A DNA stretch of 42,748 nucleotides from Clostridia bacterium (GTDB lineage: Bacteria > Bacillota > Clostridia > Oscillospirales > CAG-382): NCBI GenBank assembly GCA_017563195.1, contig JAFXDO010000021.1, positions 1 through 42,748 of the forward strand, read 5' to 3'. The notes below the pieces were generated by a model, which made no database searches, had not been told where the DNA came from, and saw only the letters and a program-made list of their open reading frames with translations. A program made the translations under genes and the position numbers. Positions 32,240-41,846 of this stretch are shown here, one piece after another (within the stretch, counting starts at the first letter, position 1; every line of letters starts with the position of its first letter).

Positions 32240-33523
32240 TTATTCTATCGTAAAGCTGACCTCATACGGAATATTCATAACGTATATTCCGGGATAGTCT
32301 CCGCCGAGCGATATCTCGGCAAGTGCGGTGTAGCTTCCGTCGGGATTGACCGTAACTCGGTCAAAATCGACCGTCGCGGTCAGCAGCCCTCTGTCTATCG
32401 AATCGAACGCATCGCGCGGTCCGATAAGATTTACGTCTATTGCGTTAATAACGTTGAAGGTCATACCTGCGGGAAGATTTATAACAGTTATTGCGTCGGC
32501 AGGCACGGTATAGACTCTAAGCGCCTGCTTGGGAAGCGTGATGCTTACCGTAATTTTCGAGCTGTCGCTTTCGTTTGCGACGCCCGCGGGGAGAAGCGCG
32601 CTCAGGGCAAATTCAAGCTCCGCCTTGGAGTCGATGGCGCTTTCGTCAACCGATATAACCAATTCTTCGATCGACTTAAGAGCATCGGGCGAGCCGGATA
32701 CCGTTACCGTCTGAAGCGACGTGACAACCGTCGCATCCTCTGCCGAAAAGATGCCGCCCGTGAACACTACCTTCACGGGAACGACCTTCTGCTTGGTGAC
32801 CGAAATCGTCACGTACGCAGTCGTTTCCGACAGACTGACGTAGGGATCGTCGATGATATTGCCGTCCTTATCGCGAAGCTCTATAGCTCCGTAGCCGTAC
32901 ATATCATCGCTTATCTGATGACCGTCAAGGTCGAATTTGACGTATGCCTTATCGATGGAATCGAGCACCGACGCAGGTCCCGAAACCAGCACCGTCAGCG
33001 GGTTTGCGACCGCGTTTACGAAGGTGACGCCCTCGGTCATAACGTAGTTGCCCGTCTCGACCTCGACCTCGATAAGCTCGTTTCTTTGAGTAAACTCATC
33101 GACGTATACCGATACGGTCGTCGACGAGGGGGTAGCTTCTATGCCGTTGGGGGATATTATTTTGATGTCGAGCACGTGAACGCCGGGGGTCGTAAGCTGA
33201 GATACGTCGACCACCGCGCGGAAATCCGAGGAATCAAGCTCGTTAAGCTCGGATCTTTTACCCTTGGCGACAACCGACACCGAGGAAAAGTCCTGACCGT
33301 CGGCGAGTATGAAGCTTTGACGCTCGAAAAGCTCGTTTTCGCCCTCTATGACCACCTCTATACCGTTAAAGGTACGGTCGAAAAGCGTGCTGTCGTAGCC
33401 GATAGCGTATATCCACAGAAACAGCGCGGCGACCAACGAGAGCAGAAGTATCACGATCTTTTTTGCCTTGGGGGCATCGTGCTGCTTTTCGCTATTGATC
33501 TCGGCGGATTCATTCTTCTTCAT
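32240..33523 (-). CDS. cdaR: YbbR-domain regulator of diadenylate cyclase
   Basis: A 427-residue membrane-anchored protein: charged cytoplasmic tail, one helix (about residues 23-41, IVILLLSLVAALFLWIYAIG) and about four YbbR repeats outside (for example VSVVAKGKRSEL, LTVLVSGPASVLDSI, TVTVSGSPDALKSI, VNLIGPRDAFDSI). CdaR binds and tunes CdaA. It overlaps the end of cdaA. ATG 33523 has GGTGAG 7 bases upstream; a GTG four codons earlier is a possible alternative. glmM, the usual third gene of this operon, is not present; recJ follows. Confidence 0.92.
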   Translation of the reverse strand: MKKNESAEINSEKQHDAPKAKKIVILLLSLVAALFLWIYAIGYDSTLFDRTFNGIEVVIEGENELFERQSFILADGQDFSSVSVVAKGKRSELNELDSSDFRAVVDVSQLTTPGVHVLDIKIISPNGIEATPSSTTVSVYVDEFTQRNELIEVEVETGNYVMTEGVTFVNAVANPLTVLVSGPASVLDSIDKAYVKFDLDGHQISDDMYGYGAIELRDKDGNIIDDPYVSLSETTAYVTISVTKQKVVPVKVVFTGGIFSAEDATVVTSLQTVTVSGSPDALKSIEELVISVDESAIDSKAELEFALSALLPAGVANESDSSKITVSITLPKQALRVYTVPADAITVINLPAGMTFNVINAIDVNLIGPRDAFDSIDRGLLTATVDFDRVTVNPDGSYTALAEISLGGDYPGIYVMNIPYEVSFTIE

Positions 33524-34382
33524 TCTTGCTCTCACCGCCCTTTTTGAAAAATCTGCCCTTCACGACCTGAGTGATATTCTTCTTGTTTTCATCGAGAAGC
33601 GATGCAACAAGCATCTCCTCAAGCTGTTCACGGGTCAGGCCACGCACGAGCTCGCCGTCGGATGCGACCGAAATACTGCCGGTCTCCTCGGAAACCACAA
33701 GCACCAGCGCGTCGCTGTTTTCGCTCATACCGATAGCGGCACGGTGACGTGTGCCGAGCTCCTTTACTATATCATTATTCGACGAAAGCGGAAGGAAGCA
33801 GCCCGCGGCGTGCACCCTGCCCTTTCGGATGACCACCGCACCGTCGTGAAGCGGCGCGTTATGGAAGAATATGTTGCCCAAAAGGAAGGAGGACGTGACT
33901 GCGTCGACGGTCGTGCCGGTACGGATGACGTCGCCGAGTCGCGTGTTACGCTCAAGCACTATGAGCGCGCCCGTTTTTTTCTTTGAAAGCTCTTCTGCCG
34001 CAACGCTTATTTCTCCGATGGCAGAACGAACGATCGACGCCTCGTCGGAATCCATTCTTACCTTGAAGTTATCGCTGAAGCCGCCCACCTTTTCAAGTGC
34101 GCTGCGAAGCTCGGGCTGAAAAACTATAACAATGGCGATCATACCGATCGAAACGACGCTGTTCAAAATAAAGTTCAGCGCACGCATTTCGAGCAGACCG
34201 CTTATAAGCAAAAGCAGGAAAAGAATGCCGATACCCGCGAGAAGCTTTCCCGCGCGGCGTCCGCGCACGAATTTTATCACCGCATAGAACACCAAAGCGA
34301 CCAAAAAGATATCGATAACGTCGATGATCTTGATGTTGGACAGCTGGTTCCATACGTATTCAAGGTAATCAAGGAATGCCAT
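33510..34382 (-). CDS. cdaA: Diadenylate cyclase CdaA
   Basis: A 290-residue membrane enzyme that joins two ATP into c-di-AMP, the second messenger for potassium and osmotic balance and cell wall integrity. Three N-terminal helices (about 20-88) are followed by the DAC domain with the catalytic DGA at 180-182 and GTRHRAA at 210-216. It is longer than many CdaA proteins by a short charged tail that overlaps cdaR. The SD is GGGAG, and a strong promoter lies 40 bases upstream. Confidence 0.97.
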   Translation of the reverse strand: MAFLDYLEYVWNQLSNIKIIDVIDIFLVALVFYAVIKFVRGRRAGKLLAGIGILFLLLLISGLLEMRALNFILNSVVSIGMIAIVIVFQPELRSALEKVGGFSDNFKVRMDSDEASIVRSAIGEISVAAEELSKKKTGALIVLERNTRLGDVIRTGTTVDAVTSSFLLGNIFFHNAPLHDGAVVIRKGRVHAAGCFLPLSSNNDIVKELGTRHRAAIGMSENSDALVLVVSEETGSISVASDGELVRGLTREQLEEMLVASLLDENKKNITQVVKGRFFKKGGESKNEEE

Positions 34383-34421
34383 ATCAAAGCTCTCCCTTCG
34401 GACAATAAAACTTAATAAAAT

Positions 34422-34450
34422 ATTTTAACACATTATGTATACAGTGTCAA
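34422..34450 (-). promoter_or_regulatory. Promoter of the cdaA-cdaR-recJ unit
   Basis: TTGACA and TAAAAT with a 17-base spacer on the minus strand, plus a TG just before the -10 box. The 92-base gap between rdgB and cdaA shows no strong terminator. Confidence 0.8.
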
Positions 34451-34474
34451 CGGAAAGTATTGGTAACAAAGCGA

Positions 34475-35077
34475 TTATTTTGCTAAAAAATCTGCCTGCT
34501 TTATTAATTCTTCGATTGCCCTGCCGCGATGCGAAACCGAATTTTTTTCGGCGGAATCCATCTCGGCAAAGGTCTTGCCCATCGGCGGGTAGCAGAACAC
34601 CGGATCGTATCCGAATCTGCCGTCGCCCTTGCGCTCGTCGATGATGAGCCCCTCGCTTTCGCCGCGGACGTACAGAGTCTCGCCGTCGGGTCGGCAGACG
34701 CATATCGCACAGACGAATTTTGCGTCGCGCCTTGCATCGGGACGCTTTTTCAATTCGGCAAGAAGCTTATCGATATTTTCGTCGTCGCTTGCGCCGTCGC
34801 CCGCATAGCGTGCTGAGTATACGCCGGGGGCACCGCCAAGCGCATCGACCGCAAGCCCGCTGTCGTCGGCAACGGCGATCATTCCCGTGTATTCGCAAAG
34901 CGTTTTCGCCTTTATGTACGCGTTGCCCTCGAAGCTGTCGGCATCCTCGACGATCTCGCCGTCAAAGCCGGTCTCCTTTATCGTGAGTATCTCAACGTCG
35001 AAGCCCTTTTGCGCAAAGCAGGAGCGAAACTCCGACACCTTGTGTGCGTTGTTTGTGGCAAGTACAAGCTTAATCAT
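34475..35077 (-). CDS. rdgB: XTP/dITP diphosphatase (non-canonical purine NTP pyrophosphatase)
   Basis: A 200-residue enzyme that removes ITP, dITP and XTP from the nucleotide pool. The family N-terminus [14 protein letters not shown], the middle [27 protein letters not shown] and the late FGYDPVF and SHRGRA motifs are complete. ATG 35077 overlaps the ftsY stop by 8 bases and has GAGGATG as SD, better than an alternative eight codons upstream inside ftsY. Confidence 0.96.
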   Translation of the reverse strand: MIKLVLATNNAHKVSEFRSCFAQKGFDVEILTIKETGFDGEIVEDADSFEGNAYIKAKTLCEYTGMIAVADDSGLAVDALGGAPGVYSARYAGDGASDDENIDKLLAELKKRPDARRDAKFVCAICVCRPDGETLYVRGESEGLIIDERKGDGRFGYDPVFCYPPMGKTFAEMDSAEKNSVSHRGRAIEELIKQADFLAK

Positions 35078-35990
35078 TTGAATCATCCTCGAAGAAGGCA
35101 TTGATGAATTCCTTCGGCTCGAATTCGCGAAGATCGTCTATACCCTCGCCTACGCCGATGAACTTGACGGGAATGCCGAGCTCACGCTTGATAGCGAGGA
35201 TTATACCGCCCTTTGCGGTGCCGTCGAGCTTGGTCAGAACAAGTCCGGTGATATCCGCAGCCTTGCCGAATTCCTTCGCCTGAATAAGTGCGTTCTGTCC
35301 GGTGGATGCGTCGAGCACGAGAAGCGTTTCGCGAGTCGAGCCGGGTGCCTCGCGGTCGATAACACGGTTTATCTTCGCAAGCTCGTCGATAAGGTTTTTC
35401 TTGTTGTGAAGTCTGCCCGCCGTGTCGACGATAAGCACGTCGCTGCCCGCCTTTTTCGCCGCAGCCACAGCGTCGAAAACGACTGCGGCAGGGTCAGCGC
35501 CCTCGTTCTGGCGTATGATGGGCACGTCGTTACGGTCAGCCCAGATGGCAAGCTGCTCGGCAGCCGCCGCGCGGAAGGTATCCGCCGCCGCAAGCATTAC
35601 CCTCTTGCCGCGTTCCTTCAAGCAATGCGTTATCTTGCCGATAGAGGTGGTCTTGCCGACGCCGTTGACGCCGATGATGAGTATCACGTTGAGTCCGTCG
35701 CCGAAGGAAAGCTCGCCGCTTTCGCCGACCGCCTCCGCAAGGATCTCGCGGAACTCATCTCTCGCAATGTTCGCGTCCTTTATCTTCTTTTCCTTAAGGC
35801 GCGCCTTAAGCTCCTCGACAAGGTAGTCCGAGGTCTCTACGCCGACGTCCGCCATGATGAGCAGATCGCAAAGCTCGTCGTAAAAATCGTCGTCGACCTT
35901 TTCGTAGGATGAAAACAGATCGTTTACAGGCTTCAAAAGCGCATCCTTCGTCTTCTTCAAGCCACTTTTAAGTTTATCAAAAAATCCCAT
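35070..35990 (-). CDS. ftsY: Signal recognition particle receptor FtsY
   Basis: A 306-residue SRP GTPase that docks Ffh-ribosome complexes at the membrane. It has the N domain (about 1-95), the P loop GVNGVGKTT (107-115), DTFRAAA (137-143), DTAGR (189-193), [10 protein letters not shown] and a G5 motif GVGE. The acidic A domain is almost absent, as in many Gram-positive FtsY. AAGGAG lies before the ATG at 35990. Unlike its partner gene ffh, it is intact. Confidence 0.96.
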   Translation of the reverse strand: MGFFDKLKSGLKKTKDALLKPVNDLFSSYEKVDDDFYDELCDLLIMADVGVETSDYLVEELKARLKEKKIKDANIARDEFREILAEAVGESGELSFGDGLNVILIIGVNGVGKTTSIGKITHCLKERGKRVMLAAADTFRAAAAEQLAIWADRNDVPIIRQNEGADPAAVVFDAVAAAKKAGSDVLIVDTAGRLHNKKNLIDELAKINRVIDREAPGSTRETLLVLDASTGQNALIQAKEFGKAADITGLVLTKLDGTAKGGIILAIKRELGIPVKFIGVGEGIDDLREFEPKEFINAFFEDDSND

Positions 35991-36021
35991 AATTTCTCCT
36001 TGGAACAATTAAACGAAAAAC

Positions 36022-36054
36022 ATTATAAACCGCATTATCAAACGCAAAGCGTTT
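36022..36054 (-). promoter_or_regulatory. Possible ftsY promoter region
   Basis: A TATAAT (36022-36027) on the minus strand, 31 bases before the ftsY ATG, with no good -35 box at 16-18 bases. Just above it is a small AAACGC/GCGTTT hairpin. Weak support. Confidence 0.4.
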
Positions 36055-36068
36055 TACAATAAATCCTC

Positions 36069-36168
36069 ATATTTTTCAAGGACATGCGCCTTGGAAAATA
36101 TACCTATGAGCGTCGAGCATTTGGACAAGCCGAAGGCGCGCACAAATGCTGCGCGAGCGCACGACGCT
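36069..36168. repeat. Set of inverted repeats between smc and ftsY
   Basis: Two structures: a 13-bp stem with one mismatch (36069-36081 with 36089-36101), and a nested pair AGCGTCG-AGCATTTG (36109-36123) with CAAATGCT (36143-36150) and CGACGCT (36162-36168). No coding frame here looks real. Confidence 0.65.
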
Positions 36169-36171
36169 AAC

Positions 36172-36204
36172 AAAAACCAATGAAAACGCTTGCCGTTTTC
36201 ATTG
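36172..36204 (-). terminator. Terminator-like hairpin downstream of smc
   Basis: A perfect 11-bp stem CAATGAAAACG/CGTTTTCATTG with a loop of five, followed on the minus strand by GGTTTTTG. It is 269 bases after the smc stop, beyond the tandem repeats. Confidence 0.7.
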
Positions 36205-36205
36205 A

Positions 36206-36465
36206 GAGCGAAGCGACCTCTGCGCTGCTGTGTGCGTTCAAAAACGCTCAGAGCAGATGCAGGCTGTGCAAATGCAGCCCGAAGCTGTAGAAACCTACTG
36301 CGAGCGGATGTATTTGTGCAGAGCGAAGCGACCTCTGCGCTGCTGTGTGTGTTCAAAAACGCGCAGAGCAGATGCAGACTGTGCAAATACAGCCCGAAGC
36401 TGTAGAAACCTACTGCGAGCGGATGTATTTGTGCAGAGCGAAGCGCTCTGCGCTGCTATGTGCGT
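36206..36465. repeat. 115-bp tandem repeat, two full copies and a partial third
   Basis: Copies begin at 36206, 36321 and 36436, each with GAGCGAAGCG. Copies one and two are almost identical over 115 bp; the third stops near the smc 3' end. Each copy can form hairpins: TACAGC/GCTGTA (with G-U in copy one) and GCGTT/AACGC, whose changes between copies mostly keep pairing. 115 is not a multiple of three and no open frame across it has an SD, so it is unlikely to code. Confidence 0.85.
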
Positions 36466-36472
36466 TTTTGCC

Positions 36473-39400
36473 TTATTCGGCGTATTCTTTGATTATATCA
36501 TCAAGCTTAGCCATATTCAGCTTCATATAGTCGGAAATACCCTTTTGGCGCATGGTGATGCCGTAGATGGTGTCGGCACGCTCCATGGTTCCGCGACGGT
36601 GGGTGATAAGGATGTACTGCGTCTTGTCGCTGTTTCTGCGAACGTAGGACGCAAGCTTAACGATGTTAACGTCGTCGAGTGCGGATTCGATTTCGTCGAA
36701 TACACAGAACGGCGAGGGGTTAACACGCTGGAGTGCAAGGTAGAGCGAGATAGCCGCAAACGACTGCTCGCCGCCCGAAAGAAGCGAGATGCTGCGGACG
36801 CTCTTGCCGGGAACCTTAAGCACGATATCGATTCCGCATTCAAGCGGCATCATCGGGTCGGTAAGCTCCGCCCTCGCGCTGCCGCCGCCGAAAAGCTCGG
36901 TAAACACGGCGTTGAATTCGGTGTTGATCTTTTCAAAGCACTCGAGGAAGGTCTCCTTCATACCCGATGCAAGCTTCGAGATCGTCTTGTCGAGCGAGAT
37001 GCGGGTCTTGTTAAGGTCGTCGGTCTGCTCGGTGAGGAAGTCGTATCTTTCCTTGGTGACGCGGTATTCCTCGACGGCGTTGACGTTGATAACGCCCATT
37101 GCGCGGATCTTCGCCTTAAGCGACGCAAGCCTGCTCGGACCCTTGTCCATCTTCTCCTTGGGGAGGCGATAGGACTCGGCGTCGGAATAGGTGAGCTCGT
37201 ATTCGTCCCAAAGCTTGGAGGTCACCGTGTCGTATTCGGTGTTCACAGAGGTGAACTTCATTTCCGACTCGGTAACGGCGCGGAAGGATTCCTCCTTAGC
37301 GGCTGCAACGACCTTCTGCTTTGCGCGCATTTCGTTTAACTGCTTTTCCTTTTCCTCTCTGCCGACGATAAGCTCTGCCATGCGCTTATCACAGCCCGCG
37401 ATGACCGCATCGCATTCGACGCATATCTCGTTGAGCTTTTCGGTTTCAAGCGTACGCTCACGTATGATTGCCTCAGCCCTTTCGATCGAGGAGCTGCCGA
37501 TGGTTATTCTTGCGGCGAGCTCGGTCTCACGACGAAGCGATATATCGAGACGCTCCTTGGCAACGGTAACCTCGTTTTTCGCGGTGAACAACGCCATTCG
37601 CGCTTCGCTTACCAGCGCAAACGCCGCTTCCTCAGCCTTCTTCAGCGAGTCGGCGTCGGCTCTTGCCGCATCTTTTGCAGAGGTCGCAAGTGCTATCGCA
37701 TCGTTCAAGCGGGTCGCCTCAGCGGTTATCTCGGCAAGCTCGGCTTCGAGCTTTTGAAGCATTTCGCCGCCGAGCGTGAGCGAATCGATCCTGCCCCTTT
37801 CCTCTTCGATACGGACGTTCAAGGATTCGTTAGTCGCGTTGTGAGCCGCTTTTTGGTTGTTTGCCGCGGAAAGAGTGAGTCGCAATGCCTCAAGCTCGTC
37901 ATCGGCCTTGGTGCAGTCAGCGGTCGTCTTTTCGTGCTTAGCCTCGAGCGACGCGATCTTTTCCTCACGCGCCTTGATGCTTTCGCCCAGCCTCTCGATA
38001 TCCATAGCACGGGTAAATACGCCGACCTTGACGGCAGACGAGCCGCCGGTATAGCTGCCGCCCGCGTTGATTATCTGTCCGTCGAGAGTGACTATCTTGA
38101 TCTTGAATCCGCTCTTACGCGCGATCTGCGACGCAGAGTCGATATTGTCGGCGATAACCGTCCTACCGAGCAGGTCGTTCACGACTCCCTCGAACCTCTT
38201 ATCGTACTTCGCAAGCTCGCTCGCAATGCCGATATAGCCGTTCATTCCCTCGATCTGCGAAACGTCGCTCTTCTTTCCGTTTACGCTCTGAAGCGGCAAA
38301 AACGTCGCTCTGCCGAGCTTGTTTTCCTTGAGGTAGCGGATGCACGCCTTCGCGTCGGATTCCTTGTCGACAACGATGAACTGCACGCTTGCCGCAAGCG
38401 CGGTCTCAAGCGCGACAACATATTCGCTGTCGGATGATATTATGTTGGAAACGGTGCCGTAAAGCCCGATTTTTTCGCCGTTGTTGCGGATAACTCCGTT
38501 CTGGCAGTCGTTAATGACTCTCTTTACGCTTTCGGAGTAGCCCTCGAGCAGATTTTCGAGTCTGGTAAGCTGATCCCTGCGCTGCTCCTCGCCCGAAAGC
38601 GCGATCCTTTCGGAGGTTATCTCGTCGTTTATGCTTCGAAGTGACTGAAGCAGGGATGCGCGCTCGTAATCAAGCGCGATTATCTTGTTTTCGGTGTCGT
38701 TTATAAGCTTGCTTGCTTCGGAAAGAAGCGACTCCACGCGAGCGCTTTCAGCCTCGAGCGCGTTCATTCTTTCCCTTGCGGCAGTAAGCCTGTCGGCATT
38801 TTCGGACGCAGTCCTGCGTTCCGCCTCAAGCGACGCTACACAGCCCGCCTCGCGTGCCGAAAGCATGCTTTTTTCGTTAGTCAGAATTTCGAGTCTCGCG
38901 CCCGACGCCTCATATTCGGCATCTGCCGCGGACGAAGCGCTCCTTGCGCTTTCGTAAGCCGATTCGGCACTCTTGGACTCGGATTCGTATTTATTGAGCC
39001 TTTCCTCAAGGTCAGCAAGCGAGCTTCTGCATTCGGCGGTCATTCTTTCCGCCTCTGCCTTTTCCTCAACTGCCGAGGAAATACTGTTCTTCGCCTCAGC
39101 CGCAGAGGAGTCGGCGTGAGCAATATCGTTGGCGCAGACCGCCTTTTTACCCTCTGCCTCGCCCTTTCTGTGCACAGCCTCGGTCTTCTCGCGCTCGCAT
39201 TCGCTCATAATGCGCGAAAATTCATAGGTCTCGTTCAAAATACGGTCGGTCGCCTCGTCGCAGGCGGTAACCTCACGCTCGGCTGTCTCAAAGGCAAGCT
39301 TGGCGGTCGCAAGCTCCTGCTCGCATTCGACTCTGCGCGCGCGGAGATAATCGAGCCTGTCGAGCCACAGAGTGATCTCGATGCCCTTCTTTTCCTCGCT

Positions 39401-40129
39401 GAGAACCAGATACTGCTTCGCGTTTTCGGCTTCCTTTTCGAGCGGACCGATGCGCGACGAAATTTCGGAAAGAATATCGTTTACACGCACAAGGTTGTTC
39501 TCGGTATCGCGAAGCTTACGCTCTGCCTCGAGCTTCTTGTAGCGGATCTTCGAAATACCCGCCGCCTCCTCGAAGATCGAGCGACGCTCGTCGTCCTTCT
39601 GCGAAAGCACCTCTGCGATCTTACCCTGACCGATGACCGAATAGCCCTCGCGTCCGATACCGGTATCGTAGAAAAGCTCGTAAATGTCCTTGAGACGGAC
39701 CTGCTTTTTGTTTATGTAATATTCGCTGTCTCCGCTTCTGTAAAGCTTACGCGTGACGTTGACCTCGGTGGAATCCGAAAGCCTGTACGCGCCGCTCTTC
39801 GATGAATCGGCGTCCTCGGGCTCGGTCTCCGCCTCAATAGTGATATGGTTGGCGCGGTTATATTCCTCCTCGGTATCGATGCAAAGCGTTACCGAGGCGC
39901 AGTTTGCCGCGGTACGCGATGCCGTACCGTTGAATATAACGTCCTCCATCCTGCTTCCTCGCAGAGATTTCGCGCTCATTTCACCCAAAACCCAACGGAT
40001 CGCATCGGAAATATTCGATTTACCGCTGCCGTTGGGGCCGATGATCGCGGTAACACCGCTGTCAAAGGTTATGCGGGTCTTGTCGGGGAACGACTTGAAG
40101 CCCTGCATTTCTATTGCTTTCAGGCGCAT
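36473..40129 (-). CDS. smc: Chromosome segregation protein SMC
   Basis: A 1218-residue condensin ATPase that with ScpA and ScpB compacts and separates chromosomes. Walker A is GPNGSGKSN (31-39); long coiled coils (about 170-500 and 670-1020) flank a hinge (about 515-640, LYGTVSNII, LLGRTVIAD, GGSYTGG); the C-terminal head has LSGGEQ (1117-1122) and Walker B FCVFDE (1141-1146). The length is usual. AAGGAG from the end of the radical SAM gene serves as SD. It stands between rnc and ftsY, the standard clostridial order. Confidence 0.97.
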   Translation of the reverse strand: MRLKAIEMQGFKSFPDKTRITFDSGVTAIIGPNGSGKSNISDAIRWVLGEMSAKSLRGSRMEDVIFNGTASRTAANCASVTLCIDTEEEYNRANHITIEAETEPEDADSSKSGAYRLSDSTEVNVTRKLYRSGDSEYYINKKQVRLKDIYELFYDTGIGREGYSVIGQGKIAEVLSQKDDERRSIFEEAAGISKIRYKKLEAERKLRDTENNLVRVNDILSEISSRIGPLEKEAENAKQYLVLSEEKKGIEITLWLDRLDYLRARRVECEQELATAKLAFETAEREVTACDEATDRILNETYEFSRIMSECEREKTEAVHRKGEAEGKKAVCANDIAHADSSAAEAKNSISSAVEEKAEAERMTAECRSSLADLEERLNKYESESKSAESAYESARSASSAADAEYEASGARLEILTNEKSMLSAREAGCVASLEAERRTASENADRLTAARERMNALEAESARVESLLSEASKLINDTENKIIALDYERASLLQSLRSINDEITSERIALSGEEQRRDQLTRLENLLEGYSESVKRVINDCQNGVIRNNGEKIGLYGTVSNIISSDSEYVVALETALAASVQFIVVDKESDAKACIRYLKENKLGRATFLPLQSVNGKKSDVSQIEGMNGYIGIASELAKYDKRFEGVVNDLLGRTVIADNIDSASQIARKSGFKIKIVTLDGQIINAGGSYTGGSSAVKVGVFTRAMDIERLGESIKAREEKIASLEAKHEKTTADCTKADDELEALRLTLSAANNQKAAHNATNESLNVRIEEERGRIDSLTLGGEMLQKLEAELAEITAEATRLNDAIALATSAKDAARADADSLKKAEEAAFALVSEARMALFTAKNEVTVAKERLDISLRRETELAARITIGSSSIERAEAIIRERTLETEKLNEICVECDAVIAGCDKRMAELIVGREEKEKQLNEMRAKQKVVAAAKEESFRAVTESEMKFTSVNTEYDTVTSKLWDEYELTYSDAESYRLPKEKMDKGPSRLASLKAKIRAMGVINVNAVEEYRVTKERYDFLTEQTDDLNKTRISLDKTISKLASGMKETFLECFEKINTEFNAVFTELFGGGSARAELTDPMMPLECGIDIVLKVPGKSVRSISLLSGGEQSFAAISLYLALQRVNPSPFCVFDEIESALDDVNIVKLASYVRRNSDKTQYILITHRRGTMERADTIYGITMRQKGISDYMKLNMAKLDDIIKEYAE

Positions 40130-40132
40130 ATT

Positions 40133-41140
40133 TTATACACTCCTTGTTGTTATCAAAGGCTTGAATTGCGGCAGGTCCGACGGTATTATCTCCACCTCGG
40201 CACAGCCGGTCTTCTCCTTAAGCCGTGCTATTGCTCTGCCGCTATGTCCGCACAGCATGGACGTATCGGCGCGTCTTATATGAACACAGAGGATCCTGCC
40301 GCCGCAGTCCCCTGCCATATCGCTGATGATATCGGTGTACACCTCGCCCTTTACAAGCTCACCGAGCGCCTGATGGTTAGCGCCGTACGGGGCTTTTTTC
40401 AGGTTTTCCGAGGCGTGAAGCCCGATCCTCAGAAGCTTTACTCCCGCGTCGAGGAACACGCGGTAGCATTTCGCGGTACGCTTGACAGCCTCGTCAAGCT
40501 CCATCGGGACATACTCGCCGCTGAGCGTCATATCGTAAAGCTTGGTTTCCTCGAACACGACGGTCGGATATATCCTCGCCTCGGTCGCACCCATGCGCAC
40601 GATATCGTGCGCGGTCTGTATTTCGCTTTCGGGCGAAGAGATTGGCAGTCCGATCATCATCTGTCCGCAAAGCTCAAAGCCGCCGTTCACGATCATTTTC
40701 GAGCTTTCAAAGGAAGCACGACTGTCGTGTCCTCGCTCGCATTTCCGCAAAACCGAATCGTCTGTGCTCTGGATGCCCAGCTCGATATTCGTTACGCGGT
40801 ATCGCTTCAGGATCGAAAGTATTTCCTCGTCGATGCAGTCGGGGCGGGTCGAAATACGTATCCCGCTTGCGACGCCCTTGGCTATATACTCGTTTGCAAC
40901 GGCAAGCAGCGCCTCCATCCGATCGCGCTTTATCGCCGTGAAGCTGCCTCCGAAGAAGGCGATTTGGCTTTCGTCAAAGCTTCCGCCTTCGCTTTCACAC
41001 ATTTTGCGAAGCTCGGCTATCTCGAGCGCAAGCTCCTTTTCGCATTTTTCGCCGGTTATCTTCGTCTGCGAGCAGAACACACAGCAATTCGGACAACCCG
41101 CGTGCGGCACGAAAAACGGCAGGTTACGATGGGTCTTCAT
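40133..41140 (-). CDS. Elp3-like radical SAM protein
   Basis: A 335-residue radical SAM protein. The cluster motif CPNCCVFC gives Cys-x3-Cys-x2-Cys near residues 16-23. FFGGSFTAI, ISTRPDCID and VTNIELGIQSTDD match the Elp3-type radical SAM core, but there is no acetyltransferase domain. Such genes are frequent between rnc and smc in Clostridia; the substrate is not known to me, tRNA modification is possible. I chose ATG 41140, with GGTGA 5 bases upstream; it overlaps the end of rnc. Confidence 0.85.
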   Translation of the reverse strand: MKTHRNLPFFVPHAGCPNCCVFCSQTKITGEKCEKELALEIAELRKMCESEGGSFDESQIAFFGGSFTAIKRDRMEALLAVANEYIAKGVASGIRISTRPDCIDEEILSILKRYRVTNIELGIQSTDDSVLRKCERGHDSRASFESSKMIVNGGFELCGQMMIGLPISSPESEIQTAHDIVRMGATEARIYPTVVFEETKLYDMTLSGEYVPMELDEAVKRTAKCYRVFLDAGVKLLRIGLHASENLKKAPYGANHQALGELVKGEVYTDIISDMAGDCGGRILCVHIRRADTSMLCGHSGRAIARLKEKTGCAEVEIIPSDLPQFKPLITTRSV

Positions 41141-41843
41141 CAAGCTCACCGAGCAGTATCAGCGCTTCTCTTGCCGCCGCCTGCTCTGCCTCGCGCTTCG
41201 ATCTGCCCTTACCCTTTCCGAGCAGATTTGAATTCAGGTATACCTCATAGCTGAAGGTCCTGTCGTGAGGGGGGCCGTCCTCGCCCACAAGCGTGTAGGA
41301 AAGCACCTCCTCGGGGGTCTGCTGAACGATGCGCTGAAGTCGCGATTTATAATCCTCGGTGCCGGTCTTGATAACGGTATCGAGCATTTTTGTAATAAAG
41401 GGGAGCACGAATTTCTTCGCGTTTTCCATTCCGCCGTCGAGATAGATAGCCGCGATAAGCGCCTCGAACGCATCGGCAATGGTGCTCTTTCTGTGTCTGC
41501 CGCCCGAGGACGCCGATTCGCCCTTACCGAACAGCATATAGTCGCCGAGCGATATCATATTCGAGAACTGCGCAAGCGTGTCCTCGCAAACAAGCGCGGC
41601 ACGGGTGCGCGTCAGGAAGCCCTCGTCGGCATCGGGAAAGCGGTGAAACAGAAACTCCGCGGTTATCACCGAAAGAATCGAGTCACCCAAAAACTCGCTT
41701 CGCTCGTTGCTGACCGAAAATCCGCGCTTGCGGTTTTCGTTGCAATACGAGGAATGCGTCAGCGCCACGGTAAGCAGGCGCGTGTCGTTGAATACGTAAT
41801 CTATTTCTTTTTCAAGAAGAGAAAAATCCTTTTCTTCGCTCAT
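41124..41843 (-). CDS. rnc: Ribonuclease III
   Basis: A 239-residue double-strand-specific RNase that processes rRNA precursors and structured mRNAs. The catalytic signature NERSEFLGDS is at 46-55 with the second acidic set in DAFEALIAAIYLDGG; a C-terminal dsRNA-binding domain (about 160-235) ends with KREAEQAAAREAL. GAGG in the end of plsX is the SD. The order plsX-rnc lacks the acpP gene often found between them. Confidence 0.97.
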   Translation of the reverse strand: MSEEKDFSLLEKEIDYVFNDTRLLTVALTHSSYCNENRKRGFSVSNERSEFLGDSILSVITAEFLFHRFPDADEGFLTRTRAALVCEDTLAQFSNMISLGDYMLFGKGESASSGGRHRKSTIADAFEALIAAIYLDGGMENAKKFVLPFITKMLDTVIKTGTEDYKSRLQRIVQQTPEEVLSYTLVGEDGPPHDRTFSYEVYLNSNLLGKGKGRSKREAEQAAAREALILLGELDEDPS

Positions 41844-41846
41844 CGC

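Noticed and set aside
36206..36465. CRISPR array
   Set aside because: The repeats are direct and adjacent, 115 bases long, with no spacers and no cas genes nearby.
36054..36530. Small frames on both strands in the smc-ftsY gap, rich in Cys, Arg and Ser
   Set aside because: They span 115-bp repeats that shift frame at each copy, have no SD and include stem sequences; they look non-coding.
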